From UBA4742 sp963734965 (lineage in GTDB: Bacteria > Actinomycetota > Acidimicrobiia > Acidimicrobiales > Acidimicrobilacustridaceae): a stretch of DNA of 64,000 nucleotides. Each line of letters begins with the position of its first letter. Positions within the stretch are counted from its first letter, which is position 1. The translations under genes and the position numbers were made by a program. A model generated the notes under the pieces. The model was not told where the DNA came from, did no database searches, and saw only the letters and a list, made by a program, of their open reading frames with translations. The stretch covers positions 2,418,001 through 2,482,000 of the forward strand of contig CAVTJK010000004.1 in the NCBI GenBank assembly GCA_963734965.1, given 5' to 3'. Of the stretch, positions 9,587-19,656 are shown one piece after another.

Positions 9587-10198
9587 TCATTCCCAGGGGA
9601 CTGCCGCGGCCCATCGGTTGAGGTAGGTCGTTTCTGCGGTGGGTTTGCGTTTGGTCGGCCCGAAGTTGCCCTGGGGGTAGCCGACCGGCACGCAGAAATG
9701 GAAGGCGACGTCCGCGGGGACGTCGAACATCGCGTAGAAGCGATCCATGACGACAGGGTGCAATGTCGTGGGTACCGAGCCGATACCGAGTGCGCGACCG
9801 GCAAGCATCAGGTTCTGCACCGCCGGTATCACCGAGTCGGCTGAGCCGTGCGACAACGCGAACGCGAACACGATGCTTGGTACATCACCGATCGCGTCTG
9901 CGAATTGGGCCGCGGGATGAAAGCGTCGTGGGAGATCGTCCAAACGTCGGAACCCCTCGTCGTGACGCTTCGCCCACCAGGCCTCCCGGTAGAGCGCGGC
10001 GAACTCGCGGATGCTCGCACGGTCGGTCAACACGAGAAAGCGCGCGACTTGTTGGTTCCCGCCGTTGGGTGCCTTGACCGCGGCCTCGAGCATCAGACGG
10101 ATGTCGGCGAGGGGAAGCGGGTCGGGCTTGAACCGTCGGATCGATCGCTGTGTGAAGATCGCTTCACCCAGCGGCATCGCTAGCCGTGTCGTGTCCAT
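9587..10198 (-). CDS. Nitroreductase family protein
   Basis: The product is 203 residues and shows the FMN-binding nitroreductase pattern: EAIFTQRSIRRFKPDPLP at the N-terminus (Arg pair contacting FMN phosphate), AVKAPNGGNQQ, a central VQNLMLAGRALGIGS helix and VPVGYPQGN near the end. I chose ATG 10198 because AAGGAG lies upstream; an in-frame start at 10258 would add 20 residues without homology. It is followed by the monooxygenase gene with an 88-base gap. Family members reduce nitro, quinone or enone groups, or dehalogenate; no specific substrate is indicated. Confidence 0.88.
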   Translation of the reverse strand: MDTTRLAMPLGEAIFTQRSIRRFKPDPLPLADIRLMLEAAVKAPNGGNQQVARFLVLTDRASIREFAALYREAWWAKRHDEGFRRLDDLPRRFHPAAQFADAIGDVPSIVFAFALSHGSADSVIPAVQNLMLAGRALGIGSVPTTLHPVVMDRFYAMFDVPADVAFHFCVPVGYPQGNFGPTKRKPTAETTYLNRWAAAVPWE

Positions 10199-10320
10199 GG
10201 GACTTCGGACTCCTTGGTCGACCGATGTGACAGCGTGGAACCTCTTTGGACCGGGCACTGCTCATCGGACGTGCTGTGAGCGCTGATCGGTTCGCGGGGA
10301 CCTGGTCGCGTTGTGGGTCG

Positions 10321-11481
10321 TCAGCGCTTCTTGGCGCGGAATCTTCCCACGACGTGGCGGGGTGGGATCTCGGTCGAAAGCTCAGTGGCCGGAGCGTCGA
10401 GTCCGAGGTCGGAGTAGAGGGCCTTGACGAGTACGGGTCGTCGTAGGAACGCAGTCTCGTGGTCGACGATGCCGTTGAAGACCACGGCGACGGCCAGGTC
10501 GTGGTCGGGGTCGGCGAAGGCGAAGGAGGATCCGACGTTGCCGGAGTGGCCGAACGAGGTGGGGCTGCACATCGTGCCGAAGGCGTGGTCGGCGAGAGAA
10601 GTCATGAAGCCGAGACCATAGGAGCACACGCGGTCGAGCACGGCGTCGTGGACTGGCGGCCTGGCGGTCGAGCAGAAGCGTTTCAGTGTGGCTGGCGAAG
10701 GCAGCGAGTCGGGTCCGTGTCCGGCGAGACGCTGCAGCAACGCTGAATAGAAGCAAGCGAGATCCGCGGCGGTGGTGTAGCCGCCGTGGGCTGGGTTGGT
10801 TTCGGTGCACATGCGCTCGCTGCGCTCGATGAGCATGGGAAAGCCCTGGAGCTCGCGCAGGTCGAAGTTGACGCCGAGTCGGGGCAGCACCGTTCGGAAC
10901 TGGTTGGCGGTCATGCCGATCCAGGTGTCGTGCATGCCCAGCGGGTCCAGGATCGTGCGTCGGAGATACGGGCGAAGCTCTTCGCCGGTGGCGTCTTCGA
11001 GGAGCCATCCCAGCACCTGCCACCCGCAGTATTCGCTGTACGCGGCATCGGTTCCCACCCGCCAACCCGGCGGGCGAGGCATCGCCTCGATGACGGAACG
11101 GCGTTTGGCGGGGGCCACCGTCTCCATCTGTACGCCGCCAGCCAGGTGCAAGCCGGCGGTGTGGGTGAGGACGTGGGTGGCGGTGACACCACCCTGGAGG
11201 CTGCGAACCGTGGGCAGACGACCATCGAGCGGCTCGTCCAGATCCACCACGCCCTCGTCGACGGCACCGGCCAACGCGACAGCCAGGATGGGCTTGATCG
11301 TGCACCACACGCGAGACACCGTGGTCGTGGTCATGCGGCTCCCCGTACCGGTCTCGCCCAGCGCAAGGCTGAAGACCTGTTCCCCCTTGACCATGACCGC
11401 GACTTGGGCACCTCGGCTGAACAGCCCTTCGTCGACTTCGCGCTCCAAACGGTCGATCGTTCGCTCGAAGTGGGGGCTCAC
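10321..11481 (-). CDS. Serine beta-lactamase-fold hydrolase (class C/esterase-like)
   Basis: The product is 386 residues. The start is GTG 11481, which overlaps the corrected stop of the SCP2 gene as GTGA; this overlap supports both calls. Motifs of the class C penicillin-binding fold are a S/CxxK element in VWCTIKPILAVAL (about residue 60), the YSxY element in AAYSEYCGWQVLGWLL and an HSG motif in FGHSGNVGSSFAF. The position equivalent to the catalytic Ser of SxxK is Cys, which is unusual for true beta-lactamases. No signal peptide is seen, so a cytosolic esterase or amidase role is more likely than antibiotic resistance. Confidence 0.82.
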   Translation of the reverse strand: MSPHFERTIDRLEREVDEGLFSRGAQVAVMVKGEQVFSLALGETGTGSRMTTTTVSRVWCTIKPILAVALAGAVDEGVVDLDEPLDGRLPTVRSLQGGVTATHVLTHTAGLHLAGGVQMETVAPAKRRSVIEAMPRPPGWRVGTDAAYSEYCGWQVLGWLLEDATGEELRPYLRRTILDPLGMHDTWIGMTANQFRTVLPRLGVNFDLRELQGFPMLIERSERMCTETNPAHGGYTTAADLACFYSALLQRLAGHGPDSLPSPATLKRFCSTARPPVHDAVLDRVCSYGLGFMTSLADHAFGTMCSPTSFGHSGNVGSSFAFADPDHDLAVAVVFNGIVDHETAFLRRPVLVKALYSDLGLDAPATELSTEIPPRHVVGRFRAKKR

Positions 11482-12228
11482 GAGGCGTTCGCGTCGGCGG
11501 CCAGGCCGACTCGCGCTGACGCGAACCCGGGGTCGGCCCACACGTCGCCCAGGGCCGCGAGGGCCAGAACATCGGCGACATCGGTAACCAGCTCGACCTC
11601 ACCGAACTCCGGGCTCTCCAGCAGGCCAGCCAACATGGATACGGGCCCCACCTGACCGTCGATCCTTCCACCCTCGAGCGCCTCGATGATGCCAATCCGG
11701 CCGGCGCGCGAACAGGCCCATGTTCCGGTAGCTCACCTCCACCGACACGTCGGGGTCGCTCAGTGTGCCCAGGCGCTCCTCGCTCAGCTGCCCGTCGACG
11801 AAGACGAGCGCGTAGGTGACAGTGCCGAACGGTCCACGGTAGAAGGTGAACTGGGCCGCAAGGGAAGCGCCGGGCATCTTGGGGAGCGCCGCCAGCCGTA
11901 GGTGACGACTGAAGTCCAACGGCGCCGGCGGACCCACATACCCTTGACCGGCAGCCCTCGTCATCAACGTCGTGACCTTCAGTGCGGCGTCGCCGGTCAG
12001 TTCGTCGCTCCAGATCCGGGCCGCGTCTGCTCGCGACCATCGCAGCTCGGCGTCAGCATCGGGAAGGTCTCCCGGTTCCCAGCCGGTTACTCGGCCTTGG
12101 TCCAACACCAGATTCCAACGGATTCCGTCGGCGTCAAACATGAGTCGACCCGACGACTTCGGGTCGACAGCAACCTCTCCCAGCGCGTCTTGGATGCCGG
12201 CGAACCAAGCCTCCGACAGAAACGTCAT
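11478..12228 (-). CDS. SCP2 sterol-transfer-like domain protein, frameshifted
   Basis: The corrected product is about 249 residues. It resembles bacterial SCP2-type lipid-binding proteins: a DGIRWNLVLDQGRVTGWEPG sheet, a DAELRWSRADAARIWSDEL helix segment and a second sheet (ALVFVDGQL). At about 11700 one surplus base moves the coding frame; in frame 0 the protein would end in a nonsense tail at 11599, while the other frame continues with IGIIEALEGGRIDGQVGP and a plausible helical end, and its stop overlaps the next gene by GTGA. Probably binds a lipid or acyl-CoA; sits 15 bases after a secreted-protein gene. Confidence 0.72.
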
Positions 12229-12243
12229 TGCGGGGGCTCTGGC

Positions 12244-13872
12244 CTACTTGGGGCTCGTGTTCGGGCGACCGGCAAAGTTCCACGTGTGCCAATCGGTGCC
12301 CGGGAACTGGTTGGTCTGCCACACGACACCGTCGGACTTGGTCACGTCGGAGGCGGGATCGGGACTCGCCCCACCGTAGTCACCGGACCGGCATACGCCC
12401 GAAGCGCAGGTGAAGTCGTTCTGAGGACCGGTGCCTGCCTTGATGACCTCTTGACTGCTCTGGCCGTGGGTGCCTCTTTTGGACACCGCCACGATGTTGA
12501 TGAACTGCGCCGACGACGAGGTGTTGAAGCCGAGCACCATGCTCGAACCGAAGCTTGCTGAGCCACCGTTCACTCGCCGATCGGGCGCGATGGCCCCATT
12601 GAACGCGAACAGAGCGCTGTTGCCGGCGGTGCCGCTCTGGAACGGCACCGGCGTGGCCGGCGTCGGGTTGATCTCATACCAGCGCACTTCCGCACCGGGG
12701 CCACCAAACACGGTGTGCTGGGTCCAGATGGCCACCCCCGATCCGTGCGCAGGGTCGATGGCGGACACGGCGTTGGTGAGGCGGGTATCCGACGAGTCGA
12801 GGGTGTTGGTGCTTCCCTTCTGCACTGCGTTGGCTGGTGTCGTGTAGGAGGCCACCGAGGTCGTCTTGGCCGCCCCCACGACCATCTGGTTGCTCGCGTT
12901 CTTCGTGACCGGAAACACGGACACGAAGTTGCTCGACCCGAACCCGGCCGACACGATGAAGCCCGTGGTCGACGGGTCCGTCTGGTTGACCGGTACCGGC
13001 GTGAACGCTTGAACCGAGTTGGCGTGGAGGAGGTTCTGCTTCAGCGTCAAGGTGAACGACGCCGGTGACGGACAGGTGCTGCCTGCCGCCGGCTTCGTCA
13101 AACCGAACACGTCGGCACGTACGAAGCTGCCCCCCGCGTTGAAGACGTTGGCGCCGACCATCCAGAGGTCCGAGGAGTCACCCAGTTTGGGGAAGTCGTA
13201 CAACTCCGCGCCGGTTGAGATGACGAACTTGCAGAAGTCCGCTGTGCTGCTCGGCGTGGCCGTCGTGCTGAAGCCGACTTCCAGTCGATTGTCGGTGCTG
13301 CTGACGATGTTGTCGGTCTCGTAGTAGAACCGATTGGTACCCGCGTCCCAGATCATCTGCGGATCGAACAGGTTCCCGCTGTCCCCCGTGAGCGCGGCCA
13401 GGGTACCGACCGAGAGCGGCGCGTCGTTCGTGCGGTCATAGAAGGCGATCTCGCTGTTGACCATCTCGATGTATCGCGACGTGCCGATGGCACCAGTGGA
13501 ATCGGTCGGCGAGTGACCTGGGTCGTCGACCCCTTGCCAACTGCGCAGCGGAGCCCCGTCGAGCGCCGGCGAACGAGGCGACGGCCCCCCGGCCGGAGGA
13601 GCAATCGCGGCGGCGTGGCTGCCGGCGGCTGCCTTCGCCGTCGCGTACTTCGTCTCGTCCGGGACCAGATAGCCCCGACTGAGTGCACTCGCTTGCGCGG
13701 CCGACAGCGTCCCGGGCGCCGCCGGGTTCGCACCCGCGGCCTGCAGTGTGGGCGTTCCCGCGCTCGCCGAAGCCTGCTCCGCAGCACCAGCAGGCGACAG
13801 AGCCAGCAACGACCACCCCACCATGCACAACGCACCGAACCCGGCGATCCCACGAAGCCAACGAGCACCCAT
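12244..13872 (-). CDS. Secreted protein of unknown function, probable beta-propeller
   Basis: The product is 542 residues. ATG 13872 has GGGAGG seven bases upstream and opens a signal peptide (ARWLRGIAGFGALCMVGWSL, cleavage near SPAGAAEQ). The body is rich in Gly, Ser, Thr and aromatic residues with spaced segments such as GAIGTSRYIEMVNSEIAFYD, DPQMIWDAGTNRFYYET and SSDLWMVGANVFNAGGS that look like propeller blades. Four Cys pairs near FTCASGVCRSGDYGG may form disulfides. I recognise no catalytic motif. It is the first gene of a minus-strand series with the SCP2 protein and the beta-lactamase-fold enzyme. Confidence 0.6.
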   Translation of the reverse strand: MGARWLRGIAGFGALCMVGWSLLALSPAGAAEQASASAGTPTLQAAGANPAAPGTLSAAQASALSRGYLVPDETKYATAKAAAGSHAAAIAPPAGGPSPRSPALDGAPLRSWQGVDDPGHSPTDSTGAIGTSRYIEMVNSEIAFYDRTNDAPLSVGTLAALTGDSGNLFDPQMIWDAGTNRFYYETDNIVSSTDNRLEVGFSTTATPSSTADFCKFVISTGAELYDFPKLGDSSDLWMVGANVFNAGGSFVRADVFGLTKPAAGSTCPSPASFTLTLKQNLLHANSVQAFTPVPVNQTDPSTTGFIVSAGFGSSNFVSVFPVTKNASNQMVVGAAKTTSVASYTTPANAVQKGSTNTLDSSDTRLTNAVSAIDPAHGSGVAIWTQHTVFGGPGAEVRWYEINPTPATPVPFQSGTAGNSALFAFNGAIAPDRRVNGGSASFGSSMVLGFNTSSSAQFINIVAVSKRGTHGQSSQEVIKAGTGPQNDFTCASGVCRSGDYGGASPDPASDVTKSDGVVWQTNQFPGTDWHTWNFAGRPNTSPK

Positions 13873-14129
13873 TGCGTGCCTCCCATTCTCGCCCGGCGCG
13901 CGCATGCCTAACACTCGAACGCCAGCGCGCACAAGAGATCGCTCACCGCTCAGAAGCGGAGTACTCCGATACGACAGGCTGCCAGCGTGATGTGGATGCC
14001 ACACAACCCGCGAAAGCTCCTCGCGTCGCAAGGCCACCCGCGACGTCGCCGGCGGGCTCGGTGGGGAGCGGGCCGGGGGCATCGCCTGGCCCGCCTCATG
14101 AGTCAGTTCTGACCAGCTGACGAAGGTGG

Positions 14130-15620
14130 TCAGACGGAGACCCGGTCGGGCGGGGCGGCGGCCCCCGATCCGGTCGGGGTCGGTGGCTTGCGCTCGGGGG
14201 GCGCCGCCTCCTCCGGTCCCTGGTCCAGGCGGAACGGTGGGTACTCGTCGCGCATGAGCGCCACGTACGGGAGAACCCGATAGATCCAACGATCCAGGCC
14301 CATTACGAAGTCGAACACGCCCCGCGGATAGCGACCGGTGAACAGCAGGCCGACCGCGGCGATGAGCACGAGCAGGCCGATCAGACCGCCGAAGGGCACA
14401 CCGACCGCCGCCCAACGGGCGCCGGAGCCGAGAGCGAGCCCACCGCCGAGGATGGCGAGTACGAGGTACTGCGGGATGGCCAGCAGCCACCACTTGATGA
14501 GCACCAGCCCGCGGGACAGCCGCTCGGGGTACTCGATCTCGAGGGTGGCGGGGTAGTCAGGTTGGTGACCGAGGCTGAACGGCGGGTAGGCGTCGGTGCC
14601 CAGCGCGCTGTAGCCGTAGAAGGTGACCCGCCACGTCCATCGCAGGACGCCAGCATTGAACTCGAAGAGCGAACGCGGGTAGCGCTCGGTGAACAGGATG
14701 GCGAAGAACGCGGCAATCGTGACCACGAAGAACGCGATCCACAGCACGGCGAGCACGATGAAGTGAGGGATCAGCAACAGCCACTTGACCAACCAGAGCC
14801 ACCGGTTGAGCGACTCGTCGAGGCGGCCCTCGAGGCGGATCGGGTGACCGGGATCGGTAGGTCGAGCGGTCAAGTCGATCTCAGTGCCCCGGGCGAGCGC
14901 GACGACACCGATCACGAGCATGGCGACTGCGATGATCAGAACCACTCCCCCGCCGACGAGGAGACCGATGCCCACCCCCAGCACCCATGGCGCAGTGGCG
15001 GCCACCGAGGCGTCGACGCTCACCCCGGGTGCGCCGCTCGCGTTCATCACGACGACGGCCCAGCTGCCGGACTGCAGCTTCCATTGCAGGCTCTGAGCTC
15101 CGACTCCCTGGGCCGACGCGACCCAGATGCGGCTCCTCCCCGGTGGTGTGGCGCGATCGGCGCCATCGACGTAGTCGTACGACGCCGAGAAGGGCGCTAT
15201 GCGGACGCGCTGCAACTCGGCGTGAGCGATACCAGCTAGGTAACGATCCACGTCCTGCTGCCTGGCGATGCCGACGAAGACTGCGTTCCCGGCCGTCGAC
15301 TGAGCGCGCAGTCGTACGGTGATCCTTCCGCCCACATCCTGGAAGGTGCCCACGCTGCCGGGATGGGTTCCGAGATCGATCCGTTCCGACGTGATGGCCG
15401 GGCTCGTCGTCTCGAACCGCTTCGCCGAGGTGGTGAAGAAGCCCTGGCTGTCTCGCTGGGTGCTGTAGGCCCAGACCAGCGCACCCCCTCCGACGATCAC
15501 CGCCGCGCTCACGATGCAGATCAGGGCGCCAGCGACAATCAGGACGATCGAACCGAGCGGAACCTTCTGGTGAGCAATCGGCGGCTCCGGAGGCGGAGCC
15601 GCATCCTCTACGGCGGACAC
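14130..15620 (-). CDS. DUF4389 domain membrane protein (two DUF4389 repeats)
   Basis: The product is 496 residues. GTG 15620 is preceded by GGGAG; a TTG at 15638 is the alternative. After one membrane helix (about 20-45) comes an extracytoplasmic domain, another helix pair, then two copies of the DUF4389 pattern: RWLWLVKWLLLIPHFIVLAV with FTERYPRSLFEFNAGVLRW, and LIKWWLLAIPQYLVLAILGG with FTGRYPRGVFDFVMGLDRW. The tail is Pro-rich and polar. DUF4389 proteins are common in actinobacteria; no function is established. Intergenic on both sides. Confidence 0.85.
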   Translation of the reverse strand: MSAVEDAAPPPEPPIAHQKVPLGSIVLIVAGALICIVSAAVIVGGGALVWAYSTQRDSQGFFTTSAKRFETTSPAITSERIDLGTHPGSVGTFQDVGGRITVRLRAQSTAGNAVFVGIARQQDVDRYLAGIAHAELQRVRIAPFSASYDYVDGADRATPPGRSRIWVASAQGVGAQSLQWKLQSGSWAVVVMNASGAPGVSVDASVAATAPWVLGVGIGLLVGGGVVLIIAVAMLVIGVVALARGTEIDLTARPTDPGHPIRLEGRLDESLNRWLWLVKWLLLIPHFIVLAVLWIAFFVVTIAAFFAILFTERYPRSLFEFNAGVLRWTWRVTFYGYSALGTDAYPPFSLGHQPDYPATLEIEYPERLSRGLVLIKWWLLAIPQYLVLAILGGGLALGSGARWAAVGVPFGGLIGLLVLIAAVGLLFTGRYPRGVFDFVMGLDRWIYRVLPYVALMRDEYPPFRLDQGPEEAAPPERKPPTPTGSGAAAPPDRVSV

Positions 15621-16073
15621 GGCAATCTCCCAGCTCAAGGTTCGGAAACTCCTTGCGCGATCATCTACCCATCCCGGCAGTGAGAACAGAGTCCAAGGTC
15701 ATCGAGGATCAGGACCGGCGGCCTTGACGTGCGGCGACCCGGTCGATCGGGACCTTCGGCCCCGCCGTGCGTGTGTGGGAGCCGGTCTCCCTCAAGAGTT
15801 CTATGGCGGGCAGGTCGCCCGAACCGCGCGCCAACCGGCTCATACGTTGTGGTTTCGACACCGCCCAGGCCTTCCGAGCCGAACTCCTCGACCATCTCGC
15901 CGACCAGGCTCGGTCAGGCGCACTCCCACGAGATGTCGAGATCATCCGGCGCGGGTAGCGCGCCACCTTCCCGTAGCGGACGAACCCCGACCGACCAACT
16001 GTGCCCGACCGGCCACGCCGAGGCCCCGCGCCGACGAGGGCGATGCGGTCGTTGGCATTTCGACAACGCTCCG
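15621..16073. other. Intergenic stretch with no convincing gene
   Basis: This 450-base interval lies upstream of the DUF4389 gene and downstream of the tRNA gene. A short plus-strand frame at 15767-15958 (GTG start, 63 residues, ending RAELLDHLADQARSGALPRD-like helix) reads somewhat like protein but has no Shine-Dalgarno and no family I know, so I do not call it. The rest holds only the presumed promoter of the DUF4389 gene. Confidence 0.4.
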
Positions 16074-16147
16074 TGGAGCTGATGGGACTCGAACCCACGA
16101 CCCCCTGCTTGCAAAGCAGGTGCTCTAGCCAACTGAGCTACAGCCCC
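16074..16147 (-). tRNA. tRNA-Ala (anticodon TGC)
   Basis: On the minus strand the 74 bases fold as a full cloverleaf. The acceptor arm pairs GGGGCTG with CAGCTCC, the D-arm has AGCTCAGTTGGCTAGAGC, the anticodon stem CCTGC/GCAGG encloses TTTGCAA, and the T-arm carries GGTTCGAGTCC. The anticodon TGC reads Ala codons. The CCA end is not encoded (discriminator A is followed by CGG), usual for actinobacteria. Here it is solitary and not in an rRNA operon. Confidence 0.97.
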
Positions 16148-16295
16148 TGGGTGGGGACGAGCGGGCACGAACCCGCCCTCGCCATCCGGAAAAGCCAGCA
16201 TAGTGGGGCCCGACGGGGCCCTGACCTGCCTCGACCCTGGTCGTCGAGGACAGCCCCGCGTTACGCTGCTACACGGTTCGAGCCACGGAGCATCG

Positions 16296-17733
16296 TTGAC
16301 GTCCAAGCGCATCGGGATCCTTGTCGTCGCGTACAACGCCTCGCAGACGTTGGCCCAGGTGCTCGATCGCATCCCGGTCGACTTCCGACCGCGGATCTCC
16401 GGGATCCTGGTTGGCGACGACTCGAGCAGCGACAGCACTCACCTGGTCGCCCTCGGTTACAAGCAGCTGACGACGGATCTGCCGATCGAAGTCGTCCGAC
16501 ATCCTCGAAATCTCGGCTACGGCGGCAATCAGAAGGCCGGATATCGGTGGGCCATCGATCAGGGATTCGACATCATCGTGCTGCTGCACGGCGATGGCCA
16601 ATACGCGCCCGAGATGCTTCCCGAGATGGTTGCTCCTCTCGAGGATGGTGAGACCGACGCCGTGTTTGGGTCGCGGATGCTCGAGGAGGGAGCGGCTCGC
16701 CGAGGCGGCATGCCCCTCTACAAGTTCGTTGGCAACCGCGTGCTCACGGCGGTGGAGAACCGGGCGGCGGGCACCGACCTGTCCGAGTGGCACTCGGGCT
16801 ACCGGGCGTACTCGGTGGCGGCGTTGGCCGACGTTCCCTTCGAGCGCAACAGCGACGGATTCGACTTCGACACGGAAGTCATCGTTCAGTTCGTCGAGGC
16901 CGGGAAGCACATCACCGAGATCCCGATCCCGACCTACTACGGCGACGAGATCTGCCACGTCGAGGGTGTCAAGTACGCGAGGGACGTGACCAACGACGTC
17001 TTGCGCTATCGCGCTCACAAGATGGGGTTCGGCACCGGCGAGCTGGCTTTCGCCACGAACGGGTACGAGCAGAAGGACGCGGTTGACTCGTCGCATGGAC
17101 GGATACTCGACTGGGCTTCGCGTCGGCCTGCCGGACGTGTGCTGGACCTCGGGTGCTCGGACGGTCGACTCGGTGAAAGGCTGCGCAGCCTCGGCCACCA
17201 CGTCACCGGCGTCGACGTGCGCACCCACGACGGGGTGAAGGACCGCCTCGACCAGTTCGTCGAGGCCGACCTCGAGAGGGGCATGCCCCCCGAGATCGGA
17301 GACTCGTTCGACCTCATCTTGGCGGCGGACGTGCTCGAGCACGTCCGCCGGCCCGAGGACGTGCTCGATCAGGTGCGGACGTTGTTGACCCCGGGCGGGT
17401 CGGTCATAGCAAGCGTGCCCAACTTCGGTCACTGGTACCCGCGAGCTGCGCGTAGCCGTCGGTCGATTCGACTACGACCGCCGCGGAATCCTCGATCATG
17501 ATCACGTCCGATTCTTCACCAGGCGCAGCTTCGAACGTCTCGTTGCCTCCCGCAACTTCAAGATCGTTCGTTTCGAGGGCACGGGTTTGCCGCTCGAGGT
17601 CGCCCACCGGGGGGAAGGGGTCCAGCAGCTACCGGATGGTCCCGCGAGTGCGGTCCAACGCCTCGACCGAGCCGTCGTCGCTGTGTGGCCGGAACTGTTC
17701 GCATACCAGTTCGTGTACGAGCTCCGCGCCTGA
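16296..17733 (+). CDS. Fusion of family 2 glycosyltransferase and SAM-dependent methyltransferase, frameshifted
   Basis: The corrected product is about 478 residues, from TTG 16296 with GGAG upstream. Residues about 1-235 are a GT-A glycosyltransferase like polyprenyl-phosphate sugar transferases: IGILVVAYNASQTLAQVLDR, GILVGDDSSSDST, and the DxD-type HGDGQYAPEM. Residues about 270-390 form a class I methyltransferase (VLDLGCSDGRLGERL, DLILAADVLEHVRRPEDVL). A surplus base at about 17443 moves the frame just after VPNFGHWYPR; the continued frame (VAVGRFDYDRRGILDHDHVR, FFTRRSFERL) is typical of this methyltransferase group and ends at TGA 17733. Probably acts in cell-surface glycan or glycolipid synthesis. 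Confidence 0.8.
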
Positions 17734-17759
17734 ACTCGAGGACTCGCCGCGGCGGCGGG

Positions 17760-19409
17760 TCAGCGCAGTGTGTAGACGGTGGCGCATCCGAACCTGTCGG
17801 TCTTGGCCACCATCGATCCGAGCAACGGGGCCAGGTTCACGTTTCCGAACCGGCAGTCGGACAAGAGCAGCTTGGCGCCGGTCTGCTTCACGAACCGCTG
17901 GGCAGCAGACGCGTTCAACTTCCCGAGGAAGAGACTGTCCGCGAGCAGGACCCGCTGGTCGTAGTTGGGCGTCCAGGAGTTGATGCCAACCCAGGTGGGG
18001 TGGCCTGTCAGCCCGGGGATCGTTTGACCGAGGTACACCCGGGAGAGGACACCTTGTGAGCTGGGCCTTCGGTCGATGGCGGCGAGAGCCTGCTGCTCGC
18101 CCCTGGTCAGGAAGTACGGCTCGCCGGAGGGAGAGGTGACCGACTTGACCTCGGATCGCACCTCCCGCCCCGTACCGATGCCCACGGTGATCACGAGGAC
18201 GGCGATCAGCACCGCGGCGCCCACCTTGCGTGGCCAACCGGCCCGAAGCCTCGTCAGCGAGCGGACGATGAGGACGCCGATGGGGATGCTGAGGCCTTGG
18301 AGCGAGTGCAGGTAGAAGGTGCCGAACGGTGTGTACGCGATGACCAGGAACAGGGCGACGGCGGCGAGGGGCCACAGCCGGACGGCCACGTCCTGAAAAG
18401 TCGGCGCGGGTCGTGCCAGCTCGAACGCGGCGAGCAGCGCGATCGGTGCGATGAAGACGATGAGGACCCAAATCGGGATTGTCGGAAGGCGGTTCGCCTG
18501 GTTGGCCACCTGCCACCCGCGGTCGAAGTGACCGAGCGCGGCGTAGTAGAGGATCGGCAGGGCAGTGGCCCCGAGCGTCATCCACAGAAGCGATGGTGGC
18601 CGGGCTCGCGTCCGTCGCCAGAGCACAAGCTCTGTACCGAGCAGGATTCCGGCCACGGTCGCGCCCTGCCACGGTTGGAACCACGAGCACAAGAGCGCGC
18701 ACGCCATGGCCATCCATCCCGCCCGGGCCCACCTGACCCGGACCCGCGCCCGCTCGTACAGAAGTAGGCACGCCGGCATCAACGCGATGGCCAACGCGGT
18801 GAATGGATACCCCCACAGCGCGAGCGCCGGCCACATCTCGAGGCTCATCGCCCGCCACGAGAGGCCGCTGAGAGAGGTGCCGATGTTCCAGTGGAAGTAC
18901 AGCTCTTGGACCGGTACGAAGGCGAACAGCGCCAGCACGAGAGCAGCCAGCCGGGCCCAGCGCTCGTGGATCAACCGGTTCACGTAGGCCCGGGCCGCGA
19001 AGAAGAACGCGACGATGGCGACCGGCTTCCAGAGGTCGTAGCTGGCCGACGCCGACATCCCCAGACGGTTCGCAATAGCCGACACCACCACACCCGGATG
19101 TATGAACCAACCCGAGCCGCCGTCGATCACGAACGGGTTGCCGATGCGCAACCCGTGCGATGCGTCGCGTATCCAGCCCAGATATTGCATCTCGTCACCC
19201 AGGTACGGTCCGTCCGTCCCGGACCAGACTGGTCTCAACACCGAGTGGTGGAGGTCGAGCGACGCGAACATCCAGTAGCCGAGCACGCCGAACGCGACGA
19301 GTACGATCCAGTCGGTCAGCGACAGGCGGTACCAGCGTCGGGCGGCGCGGGGTTCGCGGTCCGTTTCAGCGCGGTCGAGCGCAGCCCGATCGTCTGGTGC
19401 GACGGTCAT
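17760..19409 (-). CDS. Multi-pass membrane protein, GT-C glycosyltransferase-like
   Basis: The product is 549 residues with roughly ten to twelve hydrophobic helices beginning at about residue 32 (DWIVLVAFGVLGYWMFASLD). The first periplasmic loop has GDEMQYLGWIRDASHGLRIG, an acidic motif placed where GT-C enzymes have their catalytic Asp/Glu. The last 130 residues are soluble (YFLTRGEQQALAAIDRRPSS and SRVYLGQTIPGLTGH). It converges, 26 bases apart, with the glycosyltransferase-methyltransferase fusion, which supports a role in surface-polymer assembly. Specific function is unknown. Confidence 0.65.
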   Translation of the reverse strand: MTVAPDDRAALDRAETDREPRAARRWYRLSLTDWIVLVAFGVLGYWMFASLDLHHSVLRPVWSGTDGPYLGDEMQYLGWIRDASHGLRIGNPFVIDGGSGWFIHPGVVVSAIANRLGMSASASYDLWKPVAIVAFFFAARAYVNRLIHERWARLAALVLALFAFVPVQELYFHWNIGTSLSGLSWRAMSLEMWPALALWGYPFTALAIALMPACLLLYERARVRVRWARAGWMAMACALLCSWFQPWQGATVAGILLGTELVLWRRTRARPPSLLWMTLGATALPILYYAALGHFDRGWQVANQANRLPTIPIWVLIVFIAPIALLAAFELARPAPTFQDVAVRLWPLAAVALFLVIAYTPFGTFYLHSLQGLSIPIGVLIVRSLTRLRAGWPRKVGAAVLIAVLVITVGIGTGREVRSEVKSVTSPSGEPYFLTRGEQQALAAIDRRPSSQGVLSRVYLGQTIPGLTGHPTWVGINSWTPNYDQRVLLADSLFLGKLNASAAQRFVKQTGAKLLLSDCRFGNVNLAPLLGSMVAKTDRFGCATVYTLR

Positions 19410-19656
19410 GCCGCGGTTTCGTCCATCTGGTCGCCCCTCGCCCTGGCCGTCGCTGCCGCGATTGGATACCAGATCGTGTGCACGCCTGACCGATCACCCC
19501 GTGAGGACTGAGAAGGACGGGGAACCCTACCGCGCCGCCCCTTCCAGTCGCAGCAGGATTGTGCCACCTGATGTGACCAGACAACCGCAGAGGATGAGAT
19601 AGGGTCCTCGAGTCGGCTGGGGCCGGGACAGCTGAGCGAAGGGGTGGTGGTGCGGG

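Noticed and set aside
15767..15958. Small plus-strand gene of 63 codons before the tRNA
   Set aside because: No Shine-Dalgarno and no recognisable family, so not called.
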